64,000 nucleotides of DNA from Boletus sp. NGJ (taxonomy: Eukaryota > Basidiomycota > Agaricomycetes > Boletales > Boletaceae), in contig JAGTXK010000239.1 of the NCBI GenBank assembly GCA_019096195.1, forward strand, positions 310,001-374,000. The letters run 5' to 3'. The notes below the pieces were generated by a model. It was given only the letters and a program-made list of their open reading frames with translations, made no database searches and was not told the origin of the DNA. Numbering within the stretch: position 1 is the first letter of the stretch; each line of letters opens with the position of its first letter. Made by a program: the position numbers and the translations under genes. Shown one piece after another: positions 41,514-54,123 of the stretch.

Positions 41514-44500
41514 TCACGCCCTCCTCCCCACAAATTCCCTCCAGCTCTTCACCTCGCTCGGCACGTTCCCTTCCTCATAGCCCAACGATCCCCTCCCATT
41601 CACCCCCATCTTCCGCCTCAACGCCTCCACCCACAACGCCGCACACTTGGCATTGTTCAACAGCGGCAACCCGAAATCCACTGCGTTCCGACGGGCAACG
41701 TAGTCCTCGTCTTCCCGTCCCTTGCCGCGTCCCTGAGCGAGATTGATCACCGACTGGATCTCGTACTCATCAAAGACTTCGCGTAGACGACGTTTGTCTG
41801 ACGTGGGGAAGAATATACGTTTGCAAGTTACGTGGGGGATGGCGGTCAAGGCGGCCTCGATGACAGGCGAGGAAACATAGAGCTTGAAACCGAGCGAGTG
41901 GAGTGTTTTGGCGATGAAAGGAAGCTCGGGCGTGTTGGGCGAGCCACCGATGAGGACGCCGGAACGTGGGCGGGGAGGCTTGAAGCCAGTAGTGGAAAGT
42001 AGGGAAGCCCAGTACGCTTCGTAAACGTCGGAACCGAAGGAAGCAACTTCACCCGTGCTCGCCATTTCTAAGCGCATCATTATTAGCCAAGAGAACATGG
42101 AAGGAACAAAGGAAAGGGTACACACCAACTCCAAGGAAGGGATCGGCACCACCGAGTCGTGTCCAAGAAAATTGGGCAACCTTGATACTCGTGTAGTCTC
42201 GCTTCTCCTTCATCAAATCAACAGGCTCGGGCACATTGACACCGGTGATCGCAGCTGCCGCTGTCTCGATAAAGTTGTGTCCCAGCACCTTGGAGACGAA
42301 GGGGAACGAACGCGATGCACGCAGGTTGCATTCGATTACCTTGAGCTCGTCCACCTCACCGGTCTTGGAGGCGGGCTTCTTGATCACCTGCATGTTGAAA
42401 GGTCCGGAAATCTCGAATGCTTGTGCAACTCGCGACGCAATGTCCTTCAACCTGTCGAGGTCGCGCTCGCTCAATGTGTAAGGAGGAAGCACAAGGGTGG
42501 CATCCCCAGAATGGACACCGGCGTTCTCGACGTGTTCACTGACAGCGTGTACGAGGAGCCGGCCTTTGTAAGCGACGGCATCAACATCGATCTCCTGCGC
42601 GTTGGAGATGAATTTGGTGATGACGACGGGGTGGAGAGGAGAAACCGAGGATGCGGCGGTTAGGGTGTGCGAGAGCGCAGATTCTTCGTGCACAATGTTC
42701 ATTGCGGCTCCTGAAAGAACGTACGAAGGCCGGACGAGGACCGGGTAGCTGTATACGTTATGTCAGCATTCTACTCTGACAATGGCATGAGTTACCATAT
42801 ACTAACCTAACACGGTTCGCAAATTCCTTGGCAGCTTCCAACGATGTGACTTCAGTCCACTCGGGTTGATCAACACCAATGGTGTCAAGGACGCTTGAGA
42901 ATTTGTGACGATCCTCTGCGTTGTCGATCTGTGAGGGGTCCGTGCCGAGAACATTCACACCGCTTTCCTTGAGCCGAAGCGCGATGTTTTGCGGGAGCTG
43001 ACCTATTAGAGTGGGACGTATAATTGGTTCTGCGCCAACAAAGTAAGAAATAACTGACCTCCGACACTGACGATAACACCCTTCGCGCCTTCCAACTCGT
43101 AGATATCCATCACGCGCTCCCAACCCAACTCCTCAAAGTACAACCTGTCCGCCTCGTCAAAGTCCGTGCTGACAGTCTCTGGGTTGTAGTTGACCATGAT
43201 TGTTTTGCCGCCAACGCTCTTCCCGTCCTCGCCCACAGTATCGCCAATCTCCCGCAACCTGCGCGCACAGGTTACTGCGCACCAGTCAAACTCGACACTG
43301 CTACCGATACGGTAGACACCACTGCCGAGTACCATGGTACCGTGATCATCGAAAGTGACGTCGTGAGCGGATGCGTTGTATGTCGTATAGAGATAGTTGG
43401 TGTGGGCAGGATACTCAGCTGCCAACGTGTCGATCCGTTTCACGAAAGGAAGGATGGGCGGGTCCTGTGATTTACGGAAGTTGCGTACATCACCTTCCGT
43501 GGTGTCCAGCAGCGATGAGATCTGGGAGTCGGAGAATCCTTGTCGCTTTGCAGTTAAGATGAGAGAAGGGGGAACGGCCGAGAGATTGCCGAGGGAGGCA
43601 AGGGCCCGAGACGTGTTGACAATGTTTTCGATCTTGTAGAGGAACCACTAGCGGGAAAACGACCATTAACATGGGGAATTAGCGAAGATGTGTATAACAT
43701 ACCTTGTCGATCTTCGTCAAGTCGTGAATCTCTTGTACATTATACTTGTCATTGTACATCGCATACGCGATTGCGAAAAGCCGCATGTCCGTGGGGCGCT
43801 TGAGGGCTCGCTCCAACTCGCTTGCATCCTCCAATTTATTCAACCCACCCACCACTTCGAACCCTCGCCATCTGGGATCAACCATACGCACGGCTTTTTG
43901 CAAGCTCTCTTCGAACGTCCTGCCGATGGCCATGACTTCGCCGACACTCTTCATAGCGCTACCGACTTCACGGTTCACCTCGTTACTGAATTTGGCGAGA
44001 TCCCACTTAGGAATCTTGGTCACGATGTAGTCGAGAGACGGTTCGAAGCACGCAGTAGTCGTTTTCGTGACGGCGTTAGGCAACTCTGGAAGGGTGTATC
44101 CCAGGGCGATCTTGGCAGCCGTGTAGGCGAGGGGGTATCCCGTCGCCTTGGACGCCAAGGCAGATGAGCGACTCAATCTGGCATGATACATAAGCAATTG
44201 TCAATTGTGCCTATGCCTACACGTACCGTGCATTGACTTCGATCACGCAATATTCTCTCGACTCGGGATTGAGGGCATACTGGATATTACACTCCCCAAC
44301 GACACCGAGATGCCGAATCACCTTGATCGCGGCGCTTCGCAACATGTGGTACTCGTCGTCATTCAGCGTTTGACTGGGGGCGACGACGATCGAATCACCG
44401 GTGTGGGTTCCCAAGGGATCAAAGTTTTCCATGTTGCAACAGATGATGGTGTTGTCGGCACCATCACGAACGACTTCGTACTCAAGCTCTTTCCAGCCTT

Positions 44501-45437
44501 TCATACTACGTTCGATGAGAACTTGAGGAGAAAGCGAAAGGGATTTGGCGGAGAGATCCCGCATCTCGACGGGGTTGTTGGCGAAGCCAGATCCCAGGCC
44601 ACCCAGAGTAAAAGCGGAACGAAGAATGACTGGGTAACCAATTTTCTCTGCAGCTTCGAGGGCTGCATCGACGCTCGAGACAGCCGTCGACTGAGCGACT
44701 GGTATGTCGATTTCTGACGCGCAGTCACGTGAGTGTCTGGTTATAAGCAGGGGAAGGGAATACAAACCTTTGAGAGCTTGTACGAAGAGGTCACGATCTT
44801 CGGAAACCTCGAGCGTCCTGATGGGTGTTCCGAGAACCCTGACGCCGAGGCGATCAAGAATGCCCATCTTATCAAGGGCAATCCCAACGTTCAAGGCGCT
44901 CTGACCCCCGAAGGTGAGCAAAATGCCATCTGGCCGTTCCTTTTCCAAAACGTATGCAACATAGTCTACGGTGATGGGCAGGAAGTAGACTTCCGAGGCG
45001 AGCTGGTGACTAGTCTGCCATGTGGCTATGTTTGGATTGATCAATACAGCGTCGACGCCTTCTTCGCGGAGGGCTTTCATAGCTTGTGAACCAGAGTAGT
45101 CGAACTCTCCAGCTTGGCCAATAGAAAGGCCACCACTGCCTACAACAACGACCTTTTTAACTTTTGGACGGTCGAGTTGTGGGAGGACTTTGGCAGATAA
45201 TTTTCGGGCAAGCTCTGAGGGGGAGTTGAGGACATGCTCGCCATCCTTTGGTGCGTATGAACCGACAGCCGGTGCGGCAATCGCACGTAGAGGGTTGGTG
45301 GATGCGATACGAGAGCGGAGTTGTGTCGTGGAGAAAAGACGGGTGGAGGGGAGACGAACACGGGGAAGGTTGTCCAGAGAGAGAGAGGATAGCACGCGCG
45401 CTGTGGTTGGAATCCGGGAGACGGTTGCAGTGAACAT
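41514..45437 (-). CDS. CPA2: carbamoyl-phosphate synthase, arginine-specific, large subunit
   Basis: Makes carbamoyl phosphate from bicarbonate, glutamine-derived ammonia and 2 ATP for arginine synthesis. It is a single CPS large subunit without fused CAD domains, which supports the arginine-specific enzyme. ATG at 45437 starts an Arg/Ser-rich, acid-free presequence (about 50 aa, [18 protein letters not shown]), probably mitochondrial. The first half has [40 protein letters not shown] and [12 protein letters not shown], then ATP-grasp motifs (VIEVNARYV at an exon end near 44225). The second ATP-grasp half follows ([25 protein letters not shown]). The C-terminal MGS-like regulatory domain runs to 41514. 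About five short introns (for example 44717-44766) and roughly 1170 aa, as expected. Confidence 0.93.
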
Positions 45438-46614
45438 GGTAAAGGGCCTTTGCAAGGCTTATTTCCGATTACGGGCGGAGAGAGAAGACGAGGTCACTGA
45501 GATAACTGTTTGTTCGATAGATCAAGATATCAACGACTGCAAGAAAGAAAAGAAGGGTATCGACTGACTCGTCGCGTGTGTTCTGAGTGAAAATCATATA
45601 CGAGCTGAAAGCTCTCCTTGGTACTTTTGAAGGTCAACCGCTAGAGAGGCCAGTGCGGACTTGATGCGCGCAAATTTTCGCTTTTTATTCGCGCGCCTCC
45701 TCGAGTCCACGTGCTAATGTCGTGGCTCCGTCTTTTCCCATTTCCACTTGCGCGCAATCCCCGAGAGATTGCGAACGTCGCTCAATTTTCGTCATTGTAA
45801 CGGTACATGCTGTTCATCGCGTATAGATGCAAACGGCACACCGACAATCAACTTTTCCTAGCAGATACTACTACGGCCACGCTCAGTCTTGTGAAGAATG
45901 ACCCTTCGCCTCTGATCCAAGGTCACCACCACTGTTCTGAGTGTGTGAGTCATTCAGGGTGTATCCTTACCCAGCGCACGTTTAACCCGTCCGTCAATTG
46001 TACTACCTCGGTTTTCCCGTCACTTCAGGCAAACAATGATGCGAATACTATCATCTGGTAAGCGTCGAACGATGGATAAGTGAATCGTACGAGATGGGTG
46101 CGATTCCAAATCAATGAAAATCATCCAGGGTCATGACGCACACAGTGAGCCGAGATCTGGCACCCCTCCTCCACGGCGAACCTCGTTATAGGCATCTATC
46201 GTTGGGTGTGAGGTCGTACATGGGAGCTACCTTTGAAGCTGATTCCCCTGGATTTCTTGTCGAGGACGTGCCATCCTCTCATGTAGTTCCACAATGTATT
46301 TTCCTATATTCCGCCAGGCAGGATTCAACCCAACAAAGTCGGCCGCAGTAAATAATCCCCCTGTTTATTATCCTATGCTAGGTTTCCATAGAATGCAGCA
46401 CGCGTGTAAAGGAAGTCAACTACCAACAGCTCGAGATAAGTTAGCAATAGCTGCCAATCTAGCAGTGGCCCTGTGTGCTCGTAATGACAGAACTTTGAAA
46501 ATGAGGAAGATAAAGTTAAGAATCTATAATTTATGTAGATTCCGGAGATTAGGAAATAATGGAGGATAGCTATGGGTGCCACCGGTCAACAGCGTCTATC
46601 TATATACAGTGGCA
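45438..46614. other. intergenic, no gene recognised
   Basis: About 1.2 kb upstream of CPA2 and downstream of the phosphatase-like gene. Only short random frames; slightly AT-richer around 46300-46560. Confidence 0.45.
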
Positions 46615-48151
46615 CTAGTCAACACCGTGGAGGAATGGATCATTGCTGAAGTTGAAAACAGAACATCCACGGAGGAGAGTCTGGTTGCAAGAGAAGCACC
46701 AGTTGATGGTGGAGTTGATGGTAGTCGACTAGGGAAAGGAGTTCACAATGTAAAATACGGCAAAACGAAGACGATGGGAACTTACGTCGAGAGCCTTGAT
46801 CATGTTAGGGAGAGTGAGATTGTTCTGGCCAGATATTGTCAAAGGCTTGAACGCCTCGTCATTCGTCCCATTCTTGAACTTCATAGCAACTACATATTCG
46901 CCTGCAGTATTCTGGGATAGCTCGAAAGCAACAGCGGAGGCATAGTCGGCTGTTTATACAATTGTATGAGTAAAAGGCAGAAGAGTGAGGGATCATTCTC
47001 ACCAATTCCAGATATCTCAGGGTTGGTCACTGTAGCATTGGTGACGTTGAACAGACTGATGAAGGGTTTGTAGTCGACCTCCGTCAATGCAAGTTTGACT
47101 GTGTTGTTAGGTAAAGTCATGTTGCCCAACGACCAGAAAATCTCGGGCCAAAGGGTTCGGATGGCGACTATGAACTATCAGTTAGACCATGGTATAACAC
47201 CACCGAGCCACCCACTTTGGCCAATTCCATTTGGGACACTGTCCGTGAAGACATTTTGCTCGTGAATGTTGGCGAAGTAGCGAGCTTGCTGCAACAGAGT
47301 TTCAGGGAATGACTTGTAGAAGGTTGCGTTGTGGGTATACTGGACGTTTAGGTAGTCATAGATCTTGAAATTGTGAACATTTCAGATGAAACCCAATGAC
47401 TATCGCTCTTTATCACCCACATTCCACTTCAAAGCAAGTCAGAACACAACCAGCAGAGGAATGGACGCCGACATACAATATTAAGGAAACTGCCATTCAT
47501 GCCATTGAGGTAGGGTTGAACAGCTTGAAGGAAAGGAGCGGCCTGCGTAGCTGCCTCTGAAAATACAGCCCCGCTGTTCAAACGAATCAAGTGGTCTTGG
47601 AAATACTAGAAAAGCTGGATTGGTATCATAACTTAACCTGCTCTCAAGTACTCACCCCGCACTCCATCCAACTTGTAAGAGAAGGAGCCTGCCAGAACTC
47701 GAGAGACTCCACTGGGATGTATTGGTACCCTCCCAACGGAGCCTGAACCGTCTGACCATTGGCGAGGGTTGAGTTGGACGCCGTCGTTGGTGGATAAAGA
47801 CCTTGAAGTAGAGCATAAGCAGAATCGAGTATGACATTCCCTCCTCCCGCGTCTGCGCGAACAAAGAATTGATTAACATCGGCGATATCGGTCTTGATGC
47901 CTTGGATGTAAGATGGAGATGCCGGATTGAGATAGGTCTGCCTCAGGTAGTAACCCAGGTTATATTCTTGGCTCTGCGAGAACCTTAGTACTACACAAAA
48001 CACTCAATACTGGACATACCGCTCCATACGGCGTCAAGTATCCTTGTGTCGAGTCATAGGTTGTGTAGTTCTGAAAAAGTGCACCAGAACGATCGCCATG
48101 ACGAGCCAGTAAGACAACGCCGATGAGACCCGCGCTGGTAGTGTTCACCAT
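46615..48151 (-). CDS. histidine-phosphatase (HAP) superfamily protein, acid-phosphatase-like
   Basis: Multi-exon; ATG at 48151. GVVLLARHGDRSG at about residue 10-23 is the phospho-acceptor RHGxR motif. TPYGA|SQEYNLGYYLRQTYLNP across intron 1, VNQFFVRADAGGGNVI (partner-arginine region) and SAYALLQGLYPP are standard HAP landmarks. Later exons give ANIHEQNVFTDSVPNGIGQ, VDYKPFISLFNVT, DYASAVAFELSQNTAGEY and a Cys-containing end (CFSCNQTLLRGCSVF, stop at 46615), with many N-glycosylation sequons (NTT, NMT, NNT, NAT, NST). The sequons suggest a secreted protein, yet no signal peptide precedes RHG from this ATG, so an upstream start may exist. I do not see the usual His-Asp proton-donor motif; activity is uncertain. 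Confidence 0.75.
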
Positions 48152-50070
48152 TCTGAAGCTCAGAAAAGAAGAAATGTTGGTAGCGCAAACAAAAACCAAA
48201 ATCTTCCAATTTATATCGCCGCTGGGGCTCAGCAACTTGGGAACTGGCAGTGAGGATAGTAATCACTGCCTTTAGCTTATTACGCACTAGTGCGTCCGCG
48301 CCTGTTCAATGTTGCGCCACGTCGGTACTGGGGTCATTGAGTCCCTGCTGATGCGAAACACCGGAACTGAGATCTTGAGTAGCACGTAAGAGGCAGCGCA
48401 TCACTTACTTATCACAGTTGGCATGACGGCCATGTTTCTGGGCTGTGATCAACTCAGGGCTGTGATCAACCTGAGCTTACCAAAAAACCAATACTTCTAT
48501 TTTTGAAGTGGATCAAAAGGTGGGGAGAAATAAATGCCTTTGCTTAGTGTGGGTCTACCTGCAGGAAGACATCGAACTTGGCTAACCTGAGATTCACCTT
48601 GCAAGAGACTCCCAACGAAAATTGCACGTCCCTGATTATCATTACCACCACTTACGTAATCAAAGGTTTGTCTTGATCAGCGGGTCCGTGTCAATCAGGT
48701 CCAACTTCTCCAAGTGCTCGGATTAAGCCTTGGATTAAATATCACAAAGCGAGTATAGACTGCTCAATAACTACCCTATGCTTTTCATATTTTCTTGTTT
48801 CCGCAGTGAATATTAATTAATGCAGGGTGACTTTCGCCTGCCCGCCATCCACCAGATAAACCAACGGAACCACCAGCGGACATACTGCGACCATCAAGCC
48901 CTCGTAGTTATTGACGACGGCACATGCTTTATGTCATTGTACGCCGGCGCCAAGGGTCACAGCTCCGCAGAATAAGTAAGCAGTCAGACAATTTAAAGTA
49001 AAGTCCACAGATTTCGAACGATCTTATCCTCGTACGTCTCGTTCGCCGCGCAAAGATTGTACGTGATATTTTGCGTATTATGCCTCCGAACCAATATTTG
49101 CTGCTGAAGTCAATTTTGGAGAGACAATGTGCATAGTAGCACACGTTGCCTGTAGTAAACAGTTACTATGTAAGGAGGCTGTTTGACTAGATGCCCTTGT
49201 TTCGAGGGTTCGTCTGGACGCCGGAGATGGTGGCGACATTACTAACTGCGGTCTCCCACAGCATCGGGCACAGCTACGCACAGGCGAGGGTACTTGCGAG
49301 TCAGATAGGAGCTGTTGACCTTGTAGCTGGTCTTCCAAGAGAATGACAGGTGGGCCTTTGACAACCGCTCCCAGAAATACAAATAATTGGCGTATTTTTC
49401 TCTAAATCGCAAAACCTCCAACAAGCCGGTGCTACTTGGACTCATCAATGATTTGGATGACCTAAGTCCATACTGTTCCATCAGGCGGCGTGAACCTCCT
49501 GCCCGCCGTCACCCCTATGGGCGACGCAATGCGATTGCCAACGAACAATCAACTCTGTCAGGCACATGTAGAGATATCTGGGGACACGGGCATGCGAGTT
49601 GGGTACCGCCATAGACTTGGTCTGCGACCCGTTGTCGACAGACGGAACTCGGGTCAGAGGGACTATGGGTACGGTCGCTGCCAGTGATGAATTGTCTTCG
49701 AGTTGTTGGTTCAATCTGTCACGTCAAACAGATGTGTGGACGAGTCGATGCTGGAGGGAGAACGAAATAGCATCTTGACCATCGCACGTATGAGAAATGC
49801 TAAGGGATGCAGCACCTCATTACCACGCTCGCGCTCAAATCACGTATGTCGTTGAGATATCACGTTCAACTTGTCAACGATCCAAAAGTTCAGCGTGACT
49901 TCCAAGGGGGAGCGAACGATGGAGACGGCGATGGCCACGTGACCATTGGCGCTAATGCATTGGATAGTTATTATGAATCCTTCGTGTCCACACGACCGTT
50001 CTATTTTGTTTTCCTACAAAGAACGAATAAAAATCCGGTGAGCAGACGACGCGATCCACGAGAGAGAAAT
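48152..50070. other. intergenic, no firm gene
   Basis: Minus-strand frames between 49078 and 49714 (for example VPIVPLTRVPSVDNGS) look mildly protein-like but do not join into a recognisable product. Otherwise empty. Confidence 0.35.
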
Positions 50071-53000
50071 CTAAACCAACCTGGCATAGGCCTTGAAGTC
50101 TGGGCAATTCGAATATTCTTGTTCAAGTGCCGAGTAAGTTATCAACCACTTGTCTAGTATGTTGATAAACTGCGCATGCGAAAGTTCTGTGCGTCCTCCC
50201 ACGGTTGCGCCTCCCTTCATGGTCTTCCTGAACGCTTTCAAGGTAGACTGTAATAGAGAGCGAATAGGACGATGCAAAGCCTCCGGCCAGTTGTTCCGTA
50301 GACAATCCTTGATTTCGGCGCTCTCGACTCAGATCCGCTGCACCGTGAGGATTCCAGATATCGAAAAGGCTTTCGAGCTGCGCTATGACCTGCGGATCTC
50401 CATCTGCCCAATTCAGCATACTTTCTTCGGCCAATTCCTCATGTGGAACAGCCGCCCAGACCCGATAGGTTGAACAAAGCCTTTTTCGTGAGCATCCTCC
50501 AGCTGCGATGTGGGAAGGGGTCCTGCATAAGAGAAAAAGAACAAGAAGAGCACATAAAGGAACGACTCCACATCATCGAAATGTGTATGTCTTGCGCCCA
50601 ACAGGACATTGAAAGAAATATAAGGAAATGTACCCTTGCGATCACATCAATGGAAGATGATACGACATTGACGAATACACTCACCGTTCGCAGCCCTTTG
50701 ACGCGCTTCTTCTCATCCGGTGTGGCAGCCTTGGGAGAGCTCTTCTCAGAAACTTCAGAAGATTCGTCATCGGATTCGGTCGATGAATTCGAAATGGGTG
50801 TAGGGTCCTCGGCATCCTGCAAGATGGCCATGTCGAAGTCGATTAAATATCCTCTCTCTTCCCATGGATAAACCCCAAGAACGATGTTGTTCTCGCTGAC
50901 GTCGCGGTGTAGGATACCGATGCTCGTAAGGAACTCGTGCCCTTTCATGCCATTGTGTCAGCGTGTAATCTCAATCAATACATTCACGAAACCAACACAT
51001 ACCCAATAGTGCGCCGCGCAACCCTCGCACAAAGTCATGCAAACCCCAGAAGTATTTCACTGGCCGCTTCAACTCGGACATGGAAATCCTGAGCATCCGG
51101 TTTTCGACGTGCAAACAGTCGATCTCTTCGTCAAGAAACCCTCTAATCCCGCCGAGGGTCGTGCATGTCTTCCCCTTCCTATGTGCGTTGAATGTCCTGA
51201 GAACATGTCAGTGAGCCTTTCCTAGCTCAGGCGAGACCACATACTTGAGTGGCACGATCACATTAGGATGCGGGTCGTGTTCCGCCAATCTTGTCATAAC
51301 TGCATCTTGGTCCGTCACCCGCTCAAGATCTTGCCAGAACATCTTCAAAGCCAACCTCGTTTCGGCGTCGTCGAGATCAAGCACACAGAATACGGTCGTT
51401 CCACGTCCACGAATCGAGCTGGACGTAAACAGGATTCCAAGGCATGTATGACCGTACACGCGTACAGGGTAAAACACCATGCGTTCCTCTTTCTCGACTG
51501 CAGGTTTGACAATCTTCCGTTTCTTTGTTCGTCGCTCCTCTTGATTGCCTTCCGCGATCTCGGAGTGGACTCGCTTCGAAGATGTCGAAGATGCAGTAAT
51601 TGCTTGCTGGAGGAGAGTAGCTGAACCTTCGTGAGTGCGCGAAGAGTTGGGAATCTTGATTGCAGCCGAAGCGCTGCGCGTGCGGGAAGACACAGGAGGT
51701 GCCTTGGAACTCGGGGTGCGAGAAGAGATTGGAAGCACCTGGGATGCAGCCGACGTATTGCGGACGCGAGAAGTGACGGAACGTGTCTTATATGTAGCCG
51801 AGCCACTGTGGGTGCGAGAAGAACCGGGAAACGCCTTTGAGGAGGAAATGTCGCAAGACGATATTGCAGCTGAATCCACATCAGTTGCCCTTGTCGCACA
51901 AGAGGTAGTTGGTACGTTCGACGGGGTGTTGACCCCACGCATGCATGATTCGCCCTTGAGTTCGACGTCTGGGTTGTGGCCCAGGTCGACCTCGTCCGCC
52001 AGTGCGAGGCCAAGCAGGATCCGAATGAATTCGATGCAACCACGACCATCCGCGAGTATCAGCTCCAGACGTTCCGTGCCGCTACCCTCTCCACGCAAGA
52101 ATATCGCCTTGTCCTTTGTGATCGTCATCGCGAGTACATAGTGCACCCACGGTTGTGCGCGTTTCAATCCCCGCGCGTACCGCTGCACCTGCTCGAGGCC
52201 TGCAGCCAGGTCCTTGTTCTTTGCCTCGCCCACCAAGCGCGAGGCCGTAAAGTTGATATATCTCGCATCGACGGTCTTGAAGCTATCTAGGAATGCGTCC
52301 CGGGGCAACAGAACGAAGTCCGGTCGCATGTCTTCTCCGTCTGGCTCATACGATAGCGCCATAGCATGCCTCTTGTCCTTGGGGGCCGCGAACCGATGAC
52401 GCAACTCCGGGTGCGTTTCAGTGAGCTGGGGCTTTGCGAAAGCGAAGGCATGATCAGTGATCTCATTGAGGAACGAGACGAGTCTGTCTTCGTTGATGGG
52501 CTCCGCGGGGAAAGTGCACCATTTGAATGAGTATGTCTTTACTTTCTGCTTTTCCTTCCTCTTCGTACCGGCTTGCTTCGCCTTCCCCTTGCTATCCGTG
52601 GACGATGACTCTGGCTCCGCGCCCTTACTGTCGGTATCCGGTCGAACGCAGTCATGCTCGTCAGCGTCTTCAAACGCTTGCTGAATAGCACGTTGAACAT
52701 CATCGGATTTAGGATCGATGGCAACCTTGTCATCGTGGTTGTAACGAGGAGCCGCCCCTTCGAACACTTGAACGATCCCGTCATCGATGAATTGGTGCAG
52801 GATATCTTTCGCCAACTCGGTCGACACAATGTGGCCAAATACATGGTCTGCGAGATCGTCCATGAGATACCGTGCCTTCGCCAGTTCATGGTTAATCGCT
52901 TCGTCCACGGTGGTGCGCGTGTGCGATTGGCCTGGCTGTCGGTTGGAGGCAGCCTGTTTCATAGGAGAGGGGTGAGTCTCGGTACGGACGGGCACGACAA

Positions 53001-53165
53001 CGTTTCCATGATCGCGTAGTTTGAGAAAATTCATGTTACGCTGAGGGTACAGTCAGATAATGGTTGGACGATGTAACAAGGAATGAAACGTACAAGCACG
53101 CGAACTATTTTCGCTGTGGCAGCATTGGTGGAATTAGCAGTCGTCGTCGACGTTTTAGTGACCAT
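50071..53165 (-). CDS. FunK1-type fungal protein kinase, C-terminus possibly frameshifted
   Basis: FunK1 kinases are a fungus-specific, expanded eukaryotic-like kinase family of unknown substrates. ATG at 53165 encodes 24 residues, an intron joins VRVL to RNMNFLKLRD, and a long exon (to about 51208) carries the conserved N-terminal region: DGEDMRPDFVLLPRDAF, ARYINFTASRLVGEAKNKDL, YARGLKRAQPWVHYVLAM, GSGTERLELILADGRGC. A Ser/Thr-rich variable insert with repeated SSRT segments follows, then LGILFTSSSIRGRGTTVF and the C-lobe: ILHRDVSENNIVLG (catalytic HRD), YLIDFDMA (DFD metal site) and GTFPYISFNVLLG (activation segment end). After HMRNWPKK the frame hits TGA at about 50413, while ADGDPQVIAQLESLFDIW continues in another frame. 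Either the C-lobe is truncated or there is a recent frameshift. Confidence 0.75.
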
Positions 53166-54123
53166 CGCGCAAAATGAGAGAACACAAGGTGAGAACGATG
53201 AGTGTCAATGAGTGGCGGTTGAGAAAAGTTGGATCTTACTGTCAGAAGGGCAGGTTCAGCCGGTTATTACACCAAACGAACACGGTGGAGCGTGAACCTG
53301 CTCGTCGGGACTGGTTGTCCTTGATGGATGGACAATAAACAATGTGGTGCAGAATGAGTCCACTGTCACGACGTGTCCACAACCATGTTACTTGATTAGG
53401 CAATTACCTAGCCGACTAGAAGTCTACTGCATTGAAAGCGTACTTACTAGTACTGCTTGCGTGAGTTAATTGGCAGTGCCAACAAGCAGAAAAGGATTGT
53501 GGTTCCCAAGTCGATGATAAGAGGAGCACTGGCACTTATTTTTGATATGATTAGATTCAGTATGTGTCGGAACTCCAAGCTTATGAATTTGGCCTCTGAG
53601 ACTCTAATTTGTTTTTGAAAGAATGTCTGAACGACTTACGAGTTATATTAATTGGCTGAACTCCCATCTCCAACCACTCCAATTGGAGTAGAGAACTTAC
53701 AACGTCAAGCTCAAGAGGATCTGAATCGGCAACAGACAACCGCCCCTTTCGACGGCGTCCCCAAAGTAACATAGCATTCTGCTCTCTCATCTTCATCTCC
53801 CCGCCCCCGTTCTAGTACAGCTACGCAAGGTACGTAAGAAAAAAGGACATGCAACGATGCAGTCGGTGGATGTGTTAGATACTACATACACACGCCAAGC
53901 GTTCTGAATGGCCGAGTGGGGAGAGGGGAGAAAATCCCATTTGTACTGTTAACTGAAAGGCAGAGCACAGAATAGAAACGATAACAACAAATAGAAAAAT
54001 CGAGACCAAGACAACAGAGCTGTCGATTTTTTTTGTCCACACGAAAGACTTGGATTGCTTCTAGCCCGAATGTCGGATGTCAGAAGAGTGGCGATGTGAA
54101 AGATAAGATGGGTCGTGCACCAA
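53166..54123. other. intergenic, no firm gene
   Basis: A minus frame starting at ATG 53796 (RRRKGRLSVADSDPLELDV then a GTAAGT donor) might be a first exon, but no downstream exon is recognisable. Otherwise nothing seen. Confidence 0.35.
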
